Shown in pieces: positions 8,413 through 18,969 of a DNA stretch of 64,000 nt. Origin of the DNA: Bradyrhizobium sp. 138 (GTDB lineage Bacteria; Pseudomonadota; Alphaproteobacteria; Rhizobiales; Xanthobacteraceae); the NCBI RefSeq assembly GCF_023074075.1, contig NZ_JADPKT010000007.1, forward strand, positions 1 through 64,000. The letters run 5' to 3'. The notes beneath the pieces were generated by a model. It saw nothing but the letters and a program-made list of their open reading frames with translations. It searched no databases and was not told the origin of the DNA. The translations under genes were made by a program, and so were the position numbers. The stretch's first letter is position 1, and the number at the start of each line of letters is the position of its first letter.

Positions 8413-9554
8413 GCCATCCGCAGGATGTCGTTGTAGGTCGCAAACACCATCAACATCAGCACCAAGCCGAGCCCGATTCGGAATCCCATCTCCTGAGTCC
8501 GCTCGGACAGGGGCCGGCCACGAACCACCTCAGCCGCGTAGAACATAAGGTGACCGCCATCGAGCAGCGGGATCGGGAACAGGTTCAACAGGCCAATCGA
8601 TACCGACAGCACCGCGCACAAATTGATCACGAACTGGAACCCGGCGCTGGCCGCCTGCCCCGACATCTTCGCGATTCCCAGGACGCCGCTAACCTCGTTG
8701 GGATTGCCGTTTCCGACGAACAGCGATCCCAGGAACTTGAAGGTGCTGGTGATGATGAACCAGACCTGCTCGACCCCGATCTTGAGTGCCTCGCCGACGC
8801 CGACCGGCGCGGTCGAGGCCTCGCCGGCCTGCGACTTGTGCTCGACGCCGAGCACACCGAGACGGTGGCTGTTGCCGAATGGATCCTTGCGCTCGAGCAG
8901 CGCCGGGGTTGCGGTCAGCGAGACGATGGTACCGTCCCGCTTCACCTGGAAGGCAAGCGCCGAACCGGCGTTCATCGCAACGATTCGCTGCATGTCGGCA
9001 AAGCTCTCGATCGGCTTGCCGTCGATCTGGACGACGATGTCCCCGACCTTGAAACCGGCCGCAGCGGCGGCGCCGTCGGCGACGACGCCGTCAACGCGCG
9101 CGATCGTGCTCGGCTTGCCGTAATACAGCGCCATGCCCGCGAAGATCAGCGCACCCAGGATGAAATTGGCGATCGGTCCGGCCGCGACGATGGCAGCGCG
9201 CGGGCCGACCTTCTTGTGGTGGAAGCTACCGGCGCGCTCCTCGGGAGACATGGCCGCGAGCGTCTGGGCCGACGGGGTCGAGGCCTCGCTCTCGTCGCCG
9301 AAGAACTTGACGTAGCCGCCGAGCGGAATTGCCGAGATCTTCCAGCGGGTGCCGTGGCGGTCATTGAAACCGACCAGCTCAGGTCCGAAGCCGAGCGAGA
9401 AAGTTAACACGCGAACGCCCGCCCAGCGCGCGACCAGAAAGTGGCCGAGCTCATGGAAGAACACGACGATCGTCAGAACGAACAGGAAGGGAACCGCGTA
9501 GCCGAGGAGCCCATGGCTCAACGTATTGAAACTATGGACGAAAAAGTCGATCAT
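8403..9554 (-). CDS. rseP: RIP metalloprotease RseP (site-2 protease)
   Basis: A 383-residue M50 intramembrane zinc protease of the inner membrane, which cleaves transmembrane anti-sigma factors or remnant signal peptides. The zinc motif HELGH is at residues 34-38 within the first membrane helix. A single PDZ domain (KVGDIVVQIDGKPIESFADM) lies in the middle, and the third zinc ligand is in NLFPIPLLDGGHLMFYAAE near the C-terminus, followed by a final helix. E. coli RseP has two PDZ domains, while the shorter version here is usual in alphaproteobacteria. It lies between dxr and bamA, as in many proteobacteria. Confidence 0.95.
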   Translation of the reverse strand: MIDFFVHSFNTLSHGLLGYAVPFLFVLTIVVFFHELGHFLVARWAGVRVLTFSLGFGPELVGFNDRHGTRWKISAIPLGGYVKFFGDESEASTPSAQTLAAMSPEERAGSFHHKKVGPRAAIVAAGPIANFILGALIFAGMALYYGKPSTIARVDGVVADGAAAAAGFKVGDIVVQIDGKPIESFADMQRIVAMNAGSALAFQVKRDGTIVSLTATPALLERKDPFGNSHRLGVLGVEHKSQAGEASTAPVGVGEALKIGVEQVWFIITSTFKFLGSLFVGNGNPNEVSGVLGIAKMSGQAASAGFQFVINLCAVLSVSIGLLNLFPIPLLDGGHLMFYAAEVVRGRPLSERTQEMGFRIGLGLVLMLMVFATYNDILRMAAS

Positions 9555-9598
9555 CGATTTCCCTCATCCAGCGCCGCAAGGCCCTGGCCGCGAACCAT

Positions 9599-10822
9599 CT
9601 AGGATGCCTTTAAGGCAATTTGAGGCAATAGGGCGGCAGCCCTATTTCGAGCAACATGGTCAACAGAGATTGCATCGTCGGCGGACGTCAGGGGCGCCTG
9701 GTTCCCGCTGCGGATCCAGTCGTCCAGTGTCGCTTCCACCAGCCGGGCAATCGCGCCGAACCGGATCTTGCCGGCGATGAACGCGGCGACCGCGACCTCG
9801 TTGGCTGCGTTGTAGACGGTGGTCGCCCCCTTCCCGGTCCGGAGCGAATCGAAAGCCAAGCGCAGCCCGGGGAAGCGCTCGAAATCGGGGGCCTCGAAGG
9901 TGAGCTGGCCAATCTTGGCGAGGTCCAGCCTGGCCGCCGGTCCCTTGATGCGATCGGGCCAGCCGAGGCAGTGCGCGATCGGGGTGCGCATGTCGGGCGC
10001 GCCGAGCTGGGCCATCACCGAGCGGTCGGAAAACTCGACCATGCCGTGGATGATCGACTGCGGATGAACGAGAACATCGATCTCGTCGGGCGTAAGCGCG
10101 AACAGATAGGACGCCTCGATCACCTCGAGCCCCTTGTTCATCATCGAGGCGGAATCGATCGTGATCTTCTGGCCCATGCTCCAGTTCGGATGCTTCAAGG
10201 CCTGCGCAAGGGTCGCCTGCTCGATATCCGCCGGCTTCCAGGTGCGGAATGGGCCGCCCGAGGCCGTGATGATGACGCGCACGAGCTCGTCGCGATTGCC
10301 TGACGCGAGCGCCTGGAACAGCGCATTGTGCTCGGAATCGGCCGGCAGGATGCAAGCGCCCGCCTTGGCCGCACGCTGCATGAAGAAATCACCGGCGCAG
10401 ACCAGACATTCCTTGTTGGCCAGCGCCACATGCGCGCCGCGATCGACCGCTGCCAGTGCCGGTTTCAATCCGGCAGCGCCACTCACGGCCGCCATCACCC
10501 AATCGGCCGGACGCGCGCCGGCTTCGATCACCGCGCTTTCACCGGCACCGCATTCGGTGCTCGTTCCCGCCAGTGCGGACTTGAGCTCGGCGAGCTTGGA
10601 AGTGTCAGCGATTGCGACGTAACGCGCGGAAAATTCCTTCGCGAGCTTCGCCAGCGCTTCGACGTTGCCGTTCGCCGTCAGCGCCTCGACGCGGTAGCGC
10701 TCGGGCGAGGCGCGCAGCAGATCCATCGTGCTGTCGCCGATCGAGCCGGTGGCGCCGAGAACCGTGACGCTGCGGACATCGGACGCAGCAAGCCTGTTAT
10801 TACGCAATGGGACCGCGCTCAT
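9599..10822 (-). CDS. dxr: 1-deoxy-D-xylulose-5-phosphate reductoisomerase
   Basis: A 407-residue enzyme of the MEP isoprenoid pathway that converts DXP to MEP with NADPH. Visible landmarks are the nucleotide-binding [18 protein letters not shown] at the N-terminus, [27 protein letters not shown], the flexible-loop segment [10 protein letters not shown], and [31 protein letters not shown]. The start was moved to the ATG at 10820-10822, because the upstream 40 codons of open frame lie inside cdsA and are not conserved-looking. It supplies precursors for the undecaprenyl product of UppS two genes upstream. Confidence 0.96.
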   Translation of the reverse strand: MSAVPLRNNRLAASDVRSVTVLGATGSIGDSTMDLLRASPERYRVEALTANGNVEALAKLAKEFSARYVAIADTSKLAELKSALAGTSTECGAGESAVIEAGARPADWVMAAVSGAAGLKPALAAVDRGAHVALANKECLVCAGDFFMQRAAKAGACILPADSEHNALFQALASGNRDELVRVIITASGGPFRTWKPADIEQATLAQALKHPNWSMGQKITIDSASMMNKGLEVIEASYLFALTPDEIDVLVHPQSIIHGMVEFSDRSVMAQLGAPDMRTPIAHCLGWPDRIKGPAARLDLAKIGQLTFEAPDFERFPGLRLAFDSLRTGKGATTVYNAANEVAVAAFIAGKIRFGAIARLVEATLDDWIRSGNQAPLTSADDAISVDHVARNRAAALLPQIALKAS

Positions 10823-10826
10823 ATCC

Positions 10827-11669
10827 TCACCAAACCATAAGACCGCTTCCGGCGCTATGCACACCATGGCGGAGAAAGCCGATAATCCATGCCGCCAGGA
10901 TGGCGGCGACAAAGCCGTCCAGGCGGTCCAGAAGCCCGCCATGGCCGGGAATTAAGTGACTGGAATCCTTGACGCCGAAGCGCCGCTTCACTGCGGATTC
11001 GAACAGATCGCCGAGCGCCGACACCACCGAGAGGATGGCGCTGACGAGGAGCAATGGCGCCATCTTTCCGAGCCCGCAAGCGGCAAATCCGACCGCAACC
11101 AAGAGGCTTGCGACAAAGCCGCCGAGAGCGCCCGCCCAGGTCTTCTTGGGGCTCACGCGCGGCCATAGCTTCGGTCCGCCGATGCTGCGGCCGGCGAAAT
11201 AGCCGCCGATATCGGTCGCCCACACCACGAGCAGCACGAACATCAATGCGGAGAACCCGTTGACGAGATCCTTTCGCACCAGGATCGCGGCCAGTAGCGC
11301 CGCCGCCGCGTAGGCGAAGCCGGTCGCTGCCCACAAGAACTTGCCCCGCGCAATCAGCGTCACGATCGCACCGCCGACAAGGCCGACGACGACTGAGGTC
11401 TTGAGCGCGCCGAAAGCGACGGCGGCCCCCATCATGGCGATGACGATCGTGCCTGCGCCGGTCAGCGCGACCGAGGCCGCGCCCACCACCATCAGCCATT
11501 CCGCGAACAGTCCGATCGATACCAGGGTGACGAGAAGCGCCCACAACCAGCCGCCGGCATAGGCCAGCGCAATGGCGAGCGGCGCCAGCACCAGCGCTGC
11601 GAGGACTCGCATCACGAGATTGCTCGGGGCAGGCTTGGCGCCCGCCGGTGCGGAATCTTGTTCGCTCAC
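10827..11669 (-). CDS. cdsA: phosphatidate cytidylyltransferase
   Basis: A 280-residue integral membrane enzyme making CDP-diacylglycerol from phosphatidate and CTP, the branch point of phospholipid synthesis. It has many hydrophobic helices and the C-terminal CDS signature [20 protein letters not shown] with HGG following, which matches S-x-x-K-R-x4-K-D...HGG. It overlaps uppS by four bases upstream and is separated from dxr by four bases. Confidence 0.95.
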   Translation of the reverse strand: MSEQDSAPAGAKPAPSNLVMRVLAALVLAPLAIALAYAGGWLWALLVTLVSIGLFAEWLMVVGAASVALTGAGTIVIAMMGAAVAFGALKTSVVVGLVGGAIVTLIARGKFLWAATGFAYAAAALLAAILVRKDLVNGFSALMFVLLVVWATDIGGYFAGRSIGGPKLWPRVSPKKTWAGALGGFVASLLVAVGFAACGLGKMAPLLLVSAILSVVSALGDLFESAVKRRFGVKDSSHLIPGHGGLLDRLDGFVAAILAAWIIGFLRHGVHSAGSGLMVW

Positions 11670-12424
11670 GAGGCGGTTTTCGCAACCAGACCGCCGAAAC
11701 GGCGCTCGCGCCTGGCGAATTCGGCGATCGCGCTTTCCAGCGCCGCCTTGTCGAAATCGGGCCAGTGGATCGGAACGAACACGAGCTCGCTATAGGCGGC
11801 CTGCCACATCAGGAAATTGGACAGGCGCTGCTCGCCGCTGGTGCGGATGATGAGATCGGGATCTGGAATATCGGGCGCATCGAGATGCGCGCCGAGCGTT
11901 TCGGCGTCGATCGTATCAGGGTCGCGCCTGCCCTCCGCGACCTCACGGGCGAGCTTCTGCGCCGCCTTCGCGATCTCCTGCCGCGAGCCGTAGTTGAAGG
12001 CGACGACGAGCGTGAGACGCGTGTTGTCGCGCGTCAGCTCTTCGGCCTCGTTCAAAAGCGCGCAGATGTCGCTCTCCAGCCCTTCGCGCTCGCCGATGAT
12101 GCGGACCTTGACGCCGTCACGATGCAGGCTCGCCAGGTCGTTGCGGATGAAGCGGCGCAGCAGACCGAAGAGATCGCCGATTTCGCTCGCCGGGCGCGAC
12201 CAGTTCTCCGACGAGAAGGAGAAGATGGTGAGATAGCGGATGCCGAGCTCGTGCGAGGCACGCACGACGCGGCGCAGGGCCTCGACGCCGCGGCGATGCC
12301 CTTCCGCACGCGGCAAACCGCGCGCGGCCGCCCAACGCCCGTTGCCATCCATGATGATGGCGACATGCGCGGGCGCCTCGGACCGATCGGGTCCTTCCGT
12401 TGCGGGCGCGGCGGCGTTGGACAT
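11666..12424 (-). CDS. uppS: isoprenyl (undecaprenyl) diphosphate synthase
   Basis: A 252-residue cis-prenyltransferase producing the C55 undecaprenyl diphosphate carrier for peptidoglycan and LPS O-antigen. The catalytic P-loop-like [20 protein letters not shown] with its essential Asp, the FSSENWSRP segment, FNYGSRQEI and the C-terminal [20 protein letters not shown] are all present. The N-terminal 20 residues are variable and Ala/Pro/Glu-rich. It is ATGA-coupled to cdsA. Confidence 0.96.
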   Translation of the reverse strand: MSNAAAPATEGPDRSEAPAHVAIIMDGNGRWAAARGLPRAEGHRRGVEALRRVVRASHELGIRYLTIFSFSSENWSRPASEIGDLFGLLRRFIRNDLASLHRDGVKVRIIGEREGLESDICALLNEAEELTRDNTRLTLVVAFNYGSRQEIAKAAQKLAREVAEGRRDPDTIDAETLGAHLDAPDIPDPDLIIRTSGEQRLSNFLMWQAAYSELVFVPIHWPDFDKAALESAIAEFARRERRFGGLVAKTAS

Positions 12425-12436
12425 GAAGGCGATGCC

Positions 12437-13003
12437 TTAAACGGTGAGGATTTCTTTTTCCTTAGCGGCCAGCAACTGGTCGATTTCGGCGATGGTGCCG
12501 TCGGTCGCCTTCTGCACCTCGTCGGCGTGGCGCTTCTGGTCGTCCTCCGACATCTCGTGGTTCTTCTCGAGCTTCTTGAGGACGTCGAGACCGTCGCGGC
12601 GGACATGGCGCGCGGCGACCTTGGCGGCTTCGGCATATTTATGCGCGACCTTCACCAGCTCCTTGCGCCGCTCCTCGTTGAGTTCGGGGATGCGCAGACG
12701 CAACACCTGGCCCTCGGTCGCGGGCGACAGGCCGAGATTGGAATCGACGATCGCCTTCTCCACCGCCTTGACCATCGACTTGTCCCAGACCTGCACCGAG
12801 ATCAAACGCGGCTCCGGCACGCTGACGGTGGCGAGCTGGTTCAGCGGCATGTGACCACCGTAAGCGTCGACCTGCACCGGATCGAGCATCGAGGCGGAGG
12901 CGCGCCCCGTGCGCAGGCCTCCGAGCTCGTGCTTGAGCGAGGCGACGGCGCCCTGCATGCGGCGCTTCACTTCGTTGAGGTCGAAATTACCCGTGGGCAT
13001 CAC
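12437..13003 (-). CDS. frr: ribosome recycling factor
   Basis: A 188-residue RRF that, with EF-G, dissociates post-termination ribosomes in the cytoplasm. It contains the conserved central segment [20 protein letters not shown], then [39 protein letters not shown], and the C-terminal helix with [20 protein letters not shown]. Two adjacent Met codons open the frame, and the second may be the start. The order pyrH-frr is conserved across bacteria. Confidence 0.97.
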   Translation of the reverse strand: MMPTGNFDLNEVKRRMQGAVASLKHELGGLRTGRASASMLDPVQVDAYGGHMPLNQLATVSVPEPRLISVQVWDKSMVKAVEKAIVDSNLGLSPATEGQVLRLRIPELNEERRKELVKVAHKYAEAAKVAARHVRRDGLDVLKKLEKNHEMSEDDQKRHADEVQKATDGTIAEIDQLLAAKEKEILTV

Positions 13004-13067
13004 GTTTCTCCTTCAAAATCCCGGCGACCGCTCGGCGCCCCCTTCCGCGGGTGCGCCAGACGAGCCG

Positions 13068-13784
13068 TCAGCCGGCGACGATGGTTCCGTGGCCGACGCC
13101 ACGCAGAATCGCGCCGATCGACCCCGGCTCCGCGATCGAGAATACGATGATAGGCAGCGCCGTCTCGCGGGCAAGCGCGAAGGCGGTCGCATCCATCACC
13201 TTGTAGCCGCCCTCGATCGCCTGCGAATGGGTCAGCCGGTCAAACCGCGTGGCGGCCGGATCCTTCTTCGGATCCGCCGAGTAGACGCCGTCGACATTGG
13301 TCGCCTTCAGCACCGCCTGGGCGCCGATCTCGGCGGCGCGCAGCACCGCGGTCGTATCGGTGGTGAAGAACGGATTACCGGTGCCGCCGCCAAGCAGCAC
13401 GATGCGGCCCTCGGCGAGATATTTGTGCGCCGCAGTGCGGGTGAACAGCTCGGAAATCTCGGGCATGACGAAGGCCGACAGCGTGCGCGCCGGCGTGCCC
13501 TTGCGCTCGATCGCCGCTTCCAGCGCGAGGCAGTTCATCATGGTGGCGAGCATGCCCATGGTGTCGCCGGTCGGGCGCGATACGCCGCGGGCCGAGACCT
13601 CGACGCCGCGCACGATATTGCCGCCGCCGATCACGACCGCAACCTCGGTGCCGAGCTTGCGGGCGGCGATCAGATCGTCCGCAACCCGGTCGACGGTCGG
13701 CTGGTCGATGCCAAAGCCTTGCTGTCCCGCGAGATATTCGCCGGACAGCTTGATCACGACGCGACGATAGACCGGATCAGTCAT
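13068..13784 (-). CDS. pyrH: uridylate kinase
   Basis: A 238-residue bacterial UMP kinase (amino acid kinase fold, hexameric, typically GTP-activated and UTP-inhibited) that phosphorylates UMP to UDP. It shows [12 protein letters not shown] at the N-terminus, [31 protein letters not shown] and the nucleotide-binding [21 protein letters not shown]. The ATG at 13782-13784 is chosen over a GTG two codons upstream. It lies between tsf and frr as expected. Confidence 0.96.
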   Translation of the reverse strand: MTDPVYRRVVIKLSGEYLAGQQGFGIDQPTVDRVADDLIAARKLGTEVAVVIGGGNIVRGVEVSARGVSRPTGDTMGMLATMMNCLALEAAIERKGTPARTLSAFVMPEISELFTRTAAHKYLAEGRIVLLGGGTGNPFFTTDTTAVLRAAEIGAQAVLKATNVDGVYSADPKKDPAATRFDRLTHSQAIEGGYKVMDATAFALARETALPIIVFSIAEPGSIGAILRGVGHGTIVAG

Positions 13785-13844
13785 GAGCACTTTCCTTGTC
13801 CGGGCGCCGCTTCCGGCGGCACGCCGGAAGGATCGTTCCGGCGC

Positions 13845-14768
13845 TTACTTCTTGCCGCTGGCCGCGGCGACCTCGGCTGCGAAGTCGCTTTCCTGCTTCT
13901 CGATTCCCTCACCGAGAGCATAGCGCACAAAGCCGGCGATCTTCACAGCGCCGCCGACCTTGCCCTCGGCCTCCTTCACGGCCTGCGCCACCGACTTGCC
14001 GGTGTCGTGGATGAAGGCCTGCTCGAGCAGACAGACTTCCTTGTAGTAGGTCTTGAGGCCGGACTCGACGATCTTCTCGATCACGTTCTCGGGCTTGCCC
14101 TGCTGGCGGTATTTGTCGGCCAGCACGTCCTTCTCGCGCTTGACGACCGCCGGATCGAGGCCGGACGGATCGAGCGCCAGCGGGTTGGTGGCGGCGATGT
14201 GCATGGCGATCTGGCGGCCGAGGGCTGCGAGCTCGTCGGCCTTGCCGGGCGATTCCAGCGCCACGATCACGCCCATCTTGCCGGCGCCATCGACCACGGC
14301 ACCGTGGACGTAATGCGCCACGGCGCCCTGGCTCACCTCGAGCGAAGCTGCGCGGCGCAGCGTCATGTTCTCGCCGATGGTGGCGATCGCGTCATTGATC
14401 GCGGCTTCGACCGTGACGTCACCGACCTTGGCGGCCTTGATCTTCTCGACATCGGCGCCGACATCGAATGCAACCTGGGCAATCATCTTGACCAGGCCCT
14501 GGAACTGACCGTTGCGCGCGACGAAGTCGGTCTCGGAATTGACCTCGACCACGACGCCCTTGGTGCCCTTGGTGAGCGCGCCGATCAGACCCTCGGCCGC
14601 GACGCGGCCCGACTTCTTGGCGGCCTTGGACAGACCCTTCTTGCGCAGCCAATCCTGCGCCGCTTCCATGTTGCCGTCGTTCTCGGTCAGCGCGGCCTTG
14701 CAGTCCATCATGCCCGCGCCGGTTGACTCGCGCAGGTCCTTGACCATCGCAGCTGTGATCGTTGCCAT
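13845..14768 (-). CDS. tsf: translation elongation factor Ts
   Basis: A 307-residue guanine-nucleotide exchange factor for EF-Tu. The N-terminal UBA-like module ([20 protein letters not shown]) and the core motif [14 protein letters not shown] are diagnostic, and a second dimerisation-like domain and a C-terminal module follow. Length is typical for the class. It lies 131 bases downstream of rpsB with a hairpin in the gap. Confidence 0.97.
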   Translation of the reverse strand: MATITAAMVKDLRESTGAGMMDCKAALTENDGNMEAAQDWLRKKGLSKAAKKSGRVAAEGLIGALTKGTKGVVVEVNSETDFVARNGQFQGLVKMIAQVAFDVGADVEKIKAAKVGDVTVEAAINDAIATIGENMTLRRAASLEVSQGAVAHYVHGAVVDGAGKMGVIVALESPGKADELAALGRQIAMHIAATNPLALDPSGLDPAVVKREKDVLADKYRQQGKPENVIEKIVESGLKTYYKEVCLLEQAFIHDTGKSVAQAVKEAEGKVGGAVKIAGFVRYALGEGIEKQESDFAAEVAAASGKK

Positions 14769-14859
14769 CGTTGAAAATCCTTTGTGCCTGCCGGTTCGCC
14801 GCGGCGCGGCCCGATCGCCTCGCCGCGGTCCATCTCAGGGATTCGCGTCAACTGAATGG

Positions 14860-14880
14860 TGGCCGGATCCTATCCGGCCA
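14860..14880 (-). promoter_or_regulatory. perfect hairpin in the rpsB-tsf gap
   Basis: TGGCCGGAT and ATCCGGCCA form a nine-base-pair stem with a three-base loop. On the minus strand no T-tract follows, so this is not a classical terminator of rpsB. It could be a processing or attenuation structure adjusting the ratio of rpsB to tsf. Six T residues do follow it at some distance on the plus strand. Confidence 0.4.
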
Positions 14881-14899
14881 ATCCATCGCTCTTTTTTGA

Positions 14900-15895
14900 C
14901 TATTCCGCTTCCGCGGTCAGCGCCTTGGCCTTGGCCACCCAGGCGTCCGCACGGCTCGGCAGACCGACTTCTTCGCCGATCTTGTGCGCGGTGTCGTGAT
15001 CGAGCTCGGCGAGCTGCCAGTAGTGGAAGATGCCGAGGTCGTTGAACTTCTTCTCGATCGCACCCGACACGCCCGGGAGCTTCTTGAGGTCGTCGGCGGT
15101 GCCGCGCGGACCTGCAAGGCCCTGGAAGCCGCTCGACGAGGGCGCCGGCAGCTCTTCAGCAAGCGGACGGGCCGAGGCGCCGACGTCGATGCCCGAATCG
15201 CCCTGGGCACGGGAGATACCGTCGATCGCCGCGCGGGCGATCAGATCGCAATAGAGCGCGATCGCACGGCCGGCGTCGTCGTTACCCGGCACCACATAGG
15301 TGATGCCCTTGGGGTCCGAATTGGTGTCGACGATCGCGGCGACCGGGATGTTGAGGCGCTGGGCCTCCTGGATCGCGATGTCTTCCTTGTTGGTGTCGAT
15401 CACGAAGATCAGGTCGGGCAGTCCGCCCATGTCCTTGATGCCTCCGAGCGAACGGTCGAGCTTGTCGCGCTCGCGCTGAAGCGTCAGGCGCTCCTTCTTG
15501 GTGTAGGAGCTGGCATCGCCGCCCGACAGCACGTCGTCGAGGTGCCGCAGGCGCTTGATCGAGGCCGAGATCGTCTTCCAATTGGTCAGCGTGCCGCCGA
15601 GCCAGCGCGAATTGACGAAATACTGCGCGCAGCGCTTGGCAGCGTCCGCGACGCCGTCCTGCGCCTGGCGCTTGGTGCCGACGAACAGGATGCGGCCGCC
15701 CTTGGCGACGGTGTCGCTGACCGCCTGCAAGGCCGTGTGCAGCATCGGCACGGTCTGCGCGAGGTCGACGATGTGAATGTTGTTGCGAGCGCCGAAAATG
15801 AACGGAGCCATTTTCGGATTCCAGCGGTGAGACTGGTGACCAAAGTGCACGCCAGCTTCAAGCAGCTGACGCATAGTGAAATCGGGTAGCGCCAT
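14900..15895 (-). CDS. rpsB: 30S ribosomal protein S2
   Basis: A 331-residue S2 protein of the small subunit. The N-terminus [30 protein letters not shown]-like [18 protein letters not shown], and the signature [20 protein letters not shown] with [14 protein letters not shown] are present. It exceeds the E. coli length by about 90 residues because of a C-terminal extension with a helix-hairpin-helix-like segment ([20 protein letters not shown]), which is common in alphaproteobacteria. The start ATG at 15893-15895 has GGAGAA upstream. It is the first gene of the rpsB-to-lpxB block. Confidence 0.97.
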   Translation of the reverse strand: MALPDFTMRQLLEAGVHFGHQSHRWNPKMAPFIFGARNNIHIVDLAQTVPMLHTALQAVSDTVAKGGRILFVGTKRQAQDGVADAAKRCAQYFVNSRWLGGTLTNWKTISASIKRLRHLDDVLSGGDASSYTKKERLTLQRERDKLDRSLGGIKDMGGLPDLIFVIDTNKEDIAIQEAQRLNIPVAAIVDTNSDPKGITYVVPGNDDAGRAIALYCDLIARAAIDGISRAQGDSGIDVGASARPLAEELPAPSSSGFQGLAGPRGTADDLKKLPGVSGAIEKKFNDLGIFHYWQLAELDHDTAHKIGEEVGLPSRADAWVAKAKALTAEAE

Positions 15896-16009
15896 CGTTC
15901 TAATTCTCCGGTTGGTTCCTCCGGAAACGTGTGAGCAAGACGGAGCGTTCTCGCCCCGGCTGCCACCGGACGGCCTTGTGAGCCATGTTTCCGTGTGAGA
16001 TGGCGCGCT

Positions 16010-16037
16010 ATATAGCGCCATTTCGGCCAGAAGCAAG
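16010..16037 (-). promoter_or_regulatory. sigma-70-type promoter of rpsB
   Basis: On the minus strand CTTGCT (16032-16037) is followed after 16 bases by CTATAT (16010-16015), close to the rhizobial housekeeping pattern CTTGAC-N17-CTATAT. It sits about 115 bases before the rpsB start. The -10 lies inside an imperfect palindrome around GCTATATAGC. Confidence 0.6.
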
Positions 16038-16099
16038 GAAATAACGGGCCCATCTGGGGCACCGGAAAGCTTCGGTTGCTTCCCGGCACCCCCGGATGC

Positions 16100-18754
16100 C
16101 TAGCACTTCGGCTGGCCGGGCGGGCAAGGCTTTGGTGGCGGTCCGGCCGGCCGCGGCGGCGGGGGTGGTGCCGCACGCGGCGCGGCGGCCATGGGAGGCG
16201 GCGCCGGCCGCGCCACAGGAGGTGGCGCCGCACGCGCCATCGGCGGCGGTGGCGCTGGACGCGCCATAGGGGGAGGTGGCGCTGGACGCGCCATGGGGGG
16301 CGGTGCGGGCCGGGCAATGGGCGGCGGGGGTGCCGGTCGTGCCACCGCCACCGGCGGAGGCGCAGCCCTTGGCGGCGGAGGTGGTGCGACCCGCGGCGGT
16401 GGTGGCGGGGCCGGTCTCGCCAGAGCTTGCGGATGGGCTGGGGGCGCAACGGGCCTGGCGGCCTGCGGTAACGCGGCGGGCCGGTGATCCGGAACCCTGG
16501 AGGGCTCCCGTGCTGCCACCGGTGGCGGCGGAGGTGCCACCGGCTTGACCGTGTTCGGAACGGCCGGTTTGCCAGTAGCCGCGCTCGGCGGCGGCAAACC
16601 GCCCGGTTGCGGGCCGGTCGGCCTGCCGCGCGGGTCAGCCGCGGACGGAGGCGATGCCCCCGGCCTGGGTAGCCCCGCGGACGGGGTCGTTCCTCCGGGA
16701 GCCGGCGGATGGTTGGGCGCCGTCGCGGTCGCCGCGTTCGGCTGCGCGGGCGGGTTATTGCCGGCGGGCGACGTGGTGGTCGCAACGGGTTTGCCAGGAG
16801 CTGAGACAGCGCCGGGCGCGCCCCCTGCTCTTGCTGGGGGCGGTGGTCCGCCAGGTGTCCCTGGGACCGGCAACGTGTTCGCCTGCGGCAGCTTGGCCGG
16901 CGCTGCTCCGTGCGGGATGGTAGCAGCGTTGCCAGTCGGGGCCGTCGCGGCCGGACCCGGTGTGCCGCTCGGCGTGACAGTGCCGGGCGCCACCCCTGCC
17001 CCCGCCGGCGGAGCGCCAGGAGTCCCCGGCGATGGCGGGGTGGCCTGCGGCAGCTTGGCCCCTGCCGGGGGCTGCGCTGTTGTGGCGGGAGCGACATTGG
17101 CCGGAGCAGCTGCCGGGATACCCGGCTTCGCTGTCGGTTGGATGGTCGCGCTCGGCGGCATCGGCGCCTTGCCCTGCTGAATCAGGGCGGCGCGCTGCGC
17201 GACGGCCTGCGGCACGGCCGGACCTGCCGGGTTGGCACGACCGGCAACGGCTGGCGCCAGATTGGCCGGACCGGGTCCCGGCCCCGCAGCCGGCGCAGGC
17301 GCCGGCGGGCGATTGATCACCGTGTTGATCACCGTCGTATTGTGGATGTTCTGGTAGATGATGTTGTTCGGCGGCGGCGCGACATAGACCGGCGGCCTCA
17401 CGAACACCGGGATCGGCACGAACACCGGCTGCGGCAGCACGAACAAGCCGACGACGGGCAGCGGCGGCGGCAGCACGACGAAATCCGGTGGCGGCGGCGG
17501 CAGATAATAGACCGGCGGCGGCGGTGGCGGCGCGAAGCCGAAATCGGGGTCGCTGAAATACAGCACCGGGCGATCGACATAGACCACCTCCTCCGGTGGC
17601 GGTGGCGGCACGTCGTAATCGATCATCGCAAAGGTCGGTGGCGGCTCGGCCGGCGCGGTGAGGATAGCAAGGCGCCGGCGTGCATCGGCCGCGTGCGGCC
17701 CGCGCGGATAGCGGCGCAGATAGGACCAATAGGCCTCCGGCGTATCGGTCCGGTATGTCCGCCGCCAGGTGATCGCCTCGCGCCGCGCCGCGACGATCGC
17801 CATCACGCGCTTTGACAAGGGATCACCGGGATAGGCCGCGAGGAATTCCTCGTAGGCCGCAAGCGTGTCACGCTCGAGCGCGGCGGCATAGGCGTCCTGC
17901 ACGCCGAGATCGCGGATCGGCTTGCTGCGAATCGCGGCGACCTGATCGGGCGCGGCTTCCGGTGGCGGCGCGTCGGGCCCGCGCTCGAAGAACGAGAATG
18001 GCGCGGTGATCTTCTGCTCGTTCCAAGGCACTTGTGCACCCTTGGAAGCCTCGTTCACGCGCAGGCGGAGGCGGTCGAAGACCTCAGGCAGCGGCAGGCC
18101 GCCGGTGCGGATCATCTCGGCCAGCGACTGGGCGTAGATGCCGTAGGGCCCCGGCTCCTCCGGCGCCACCGTGCCGGGCGCGGCGTTGAAGGCGATCAGC
18201 ATGTTCGGATCAGGTTCGACCAGCGCCAGTCCGCTCGCGATCGGCTGGCCGCCCTCGATGAAGGGCTGCGCGCGAGCAGCGTCGAGCACGACGATGTTGG
18301 CCTTGAGCGGAATGGCCGCAAGCTGCCGCGCGTAGTCGCTGATGCGCAAAGCCTCGGTCGGAATGTCGGTGTCGCGGCTGATGTTGGAATCGACCGGGAT
18401 GAAATAGTTCTCGCCGGCAAGCTGCACGCCGTAACCGGCCAGATAGACCATCGCGACGGTGCCAGGTCCCGACGCCTGGGCCTTTTGGACGAAGTCGCGA
18501 AAACTCTTGCGCAGCGTATCGCCGTCGAGATCGCGGGCGCCGACGACGTCGAAGCCCGCCGCCTGCAGCGTCTGCGCGATCAGGCCGGCATCGTTCGCAG
18601 TCGTTGCCAGCGGCGACTTGGCGTAGGCGCCATTGCCGACCACCAGCGCAATCCGCTTCTCCTGCTGCTGCGCGCGCGCCTCGCCCGGCGCGCTGGCGGC
18701 AAGGGCCACGATCGGCAGGAGAAAGCAGATAAAGACCCTGAGCGTCCCACGCAT
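16100..18754 (-). CDS. exported pseudo-caspase (caspase fold, no catalytic dyad) with long Pro-rich tail
   Basis: An 884-residue protein. A signal peptide (residues 1-28, ending GEARA) is followed by a caspase/peptidase C14-like p20 domain: KRIALVVGNGAYAKSPLATT, AGFDVVGARDLDGDT, VYLAGYGVQLAGENYFIPVD, IVVLDAARAQPF. In active relatives these last two motifs read AGHG and LDACR. Here the catalytic His is Tyr108 and the Cys is Ala160, so cysteine-protease activity is not expected. Residues about 320-420 are helical. The last 450 residues are low-complexity Pro/Ala with MARPAPPPP-type repeats and a short Cys-containing end (CPPGQPKC). The ATG at 18752-18754 starts the signal peptide; the longer upstream frame was rejected. 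A periplasmic scaffold or binding role is my inference. Confidence 0.82.
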   Translation of the reverse strand: MRGTLRVFICFLLPIVALAASAPGEARAQQQEKRIALVVGNGAYAKSPLATTANDAGLIAQTLQAAGFDVVGARDLDGDTLRKSFRDFVQKAQASGPGTVAMVYLAGYGVQLAGENYFIPVDSNISRDTDIPTEALRISDYARQLAAIPLKANIVVLDAARAQPFIEGGQPIASGLALVEPDPNMLIAFNAAPGTVAPEEPGPYGIYAQSLAEMIRTGGLPLPEVFDRLRLRVNEASKGAQVPWNEQKITAPFSFFERGPDAPPPEAAPDQVAAIRSKPIRDLGVQDAYAAALERDTLAAYEEFLAAYPGDPLSKRVMAIVAARREAITWRRTYRTDTPEAYWSYLRRYPRGPHAADARRRLAILTAPAEPPPTFAMIDYDVPPPPPEEVVYVDRPVLYFSDPDFGFAPPPPPPVYYLPPPPPDFVVLPPPLPVVGLFVLPQPVFVPIPVFVRPPVYVAPPPNNIIYQNIHNTTVINTVINRPPAPAPAAGPGPGPANLAPAVAGRANPAGPAVPQAVAQRAALIQQGKAPMPPSATIQPTAKPGIPAAAPANVAPATTAQPPAGAKLPQATPPSPGTPGAPPAGAGVAPGTVTPSGTPGPAATAPTGNAATIPHGAAPAKLPQANTLPVPGTPGGPPPPARAGGAPGAVSAPGKPVATTTSPAGNNPPAQPNAATATAPNHPPAPGGTTPSAGLPRPGASPPSAADPRGRPTGPQPGGLPPPSAATGKPAVPNTVKPVAPPPPPVAAREPSRVPDHRPAALPQAARPVAPPAHPQALARPAPPPPPRVAPPPPPRAAPPPVAVARPAPPPPIARPAPPPMARPAPPPPMARPAPPPPMARAAPPPVARPAPPPMAAAPRAAPPPPPRPAGPPPKPCPPGQPKC

Positions 18755-18969
18755 GGCTTGCTGCCCGTTATTGTTGTTGAGGTGCCACCACGCATGAAGC
18801 GCGCGGCCGGCTGAACGAGGGTTGAACGAAAGGCTCGGATTGAGGCGGTGGCGTGGCCACGCCGCTGCCGGCGTAAGGCCAGCGCTAGAGCACGACGAGG
18901 CGGTCTTCCCCTCTGGCCTCCAGTTCACGCCATGCCGCGAGGCCGAAGTCAACAAACGCCCACGCTCGC

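Noticed and set aside
5644..8436. Plus-strand open frame of 930 codons
   Set aside because: Antisense shadow of bamA, with biased composition and no recognisable domain.
16100..17700. Arg/Pro-rich frames antisense to the pseudo-caspase tail
   Set aside because: They reflect the Pro/Ala repeat DNA read in other frames, not independent genes.
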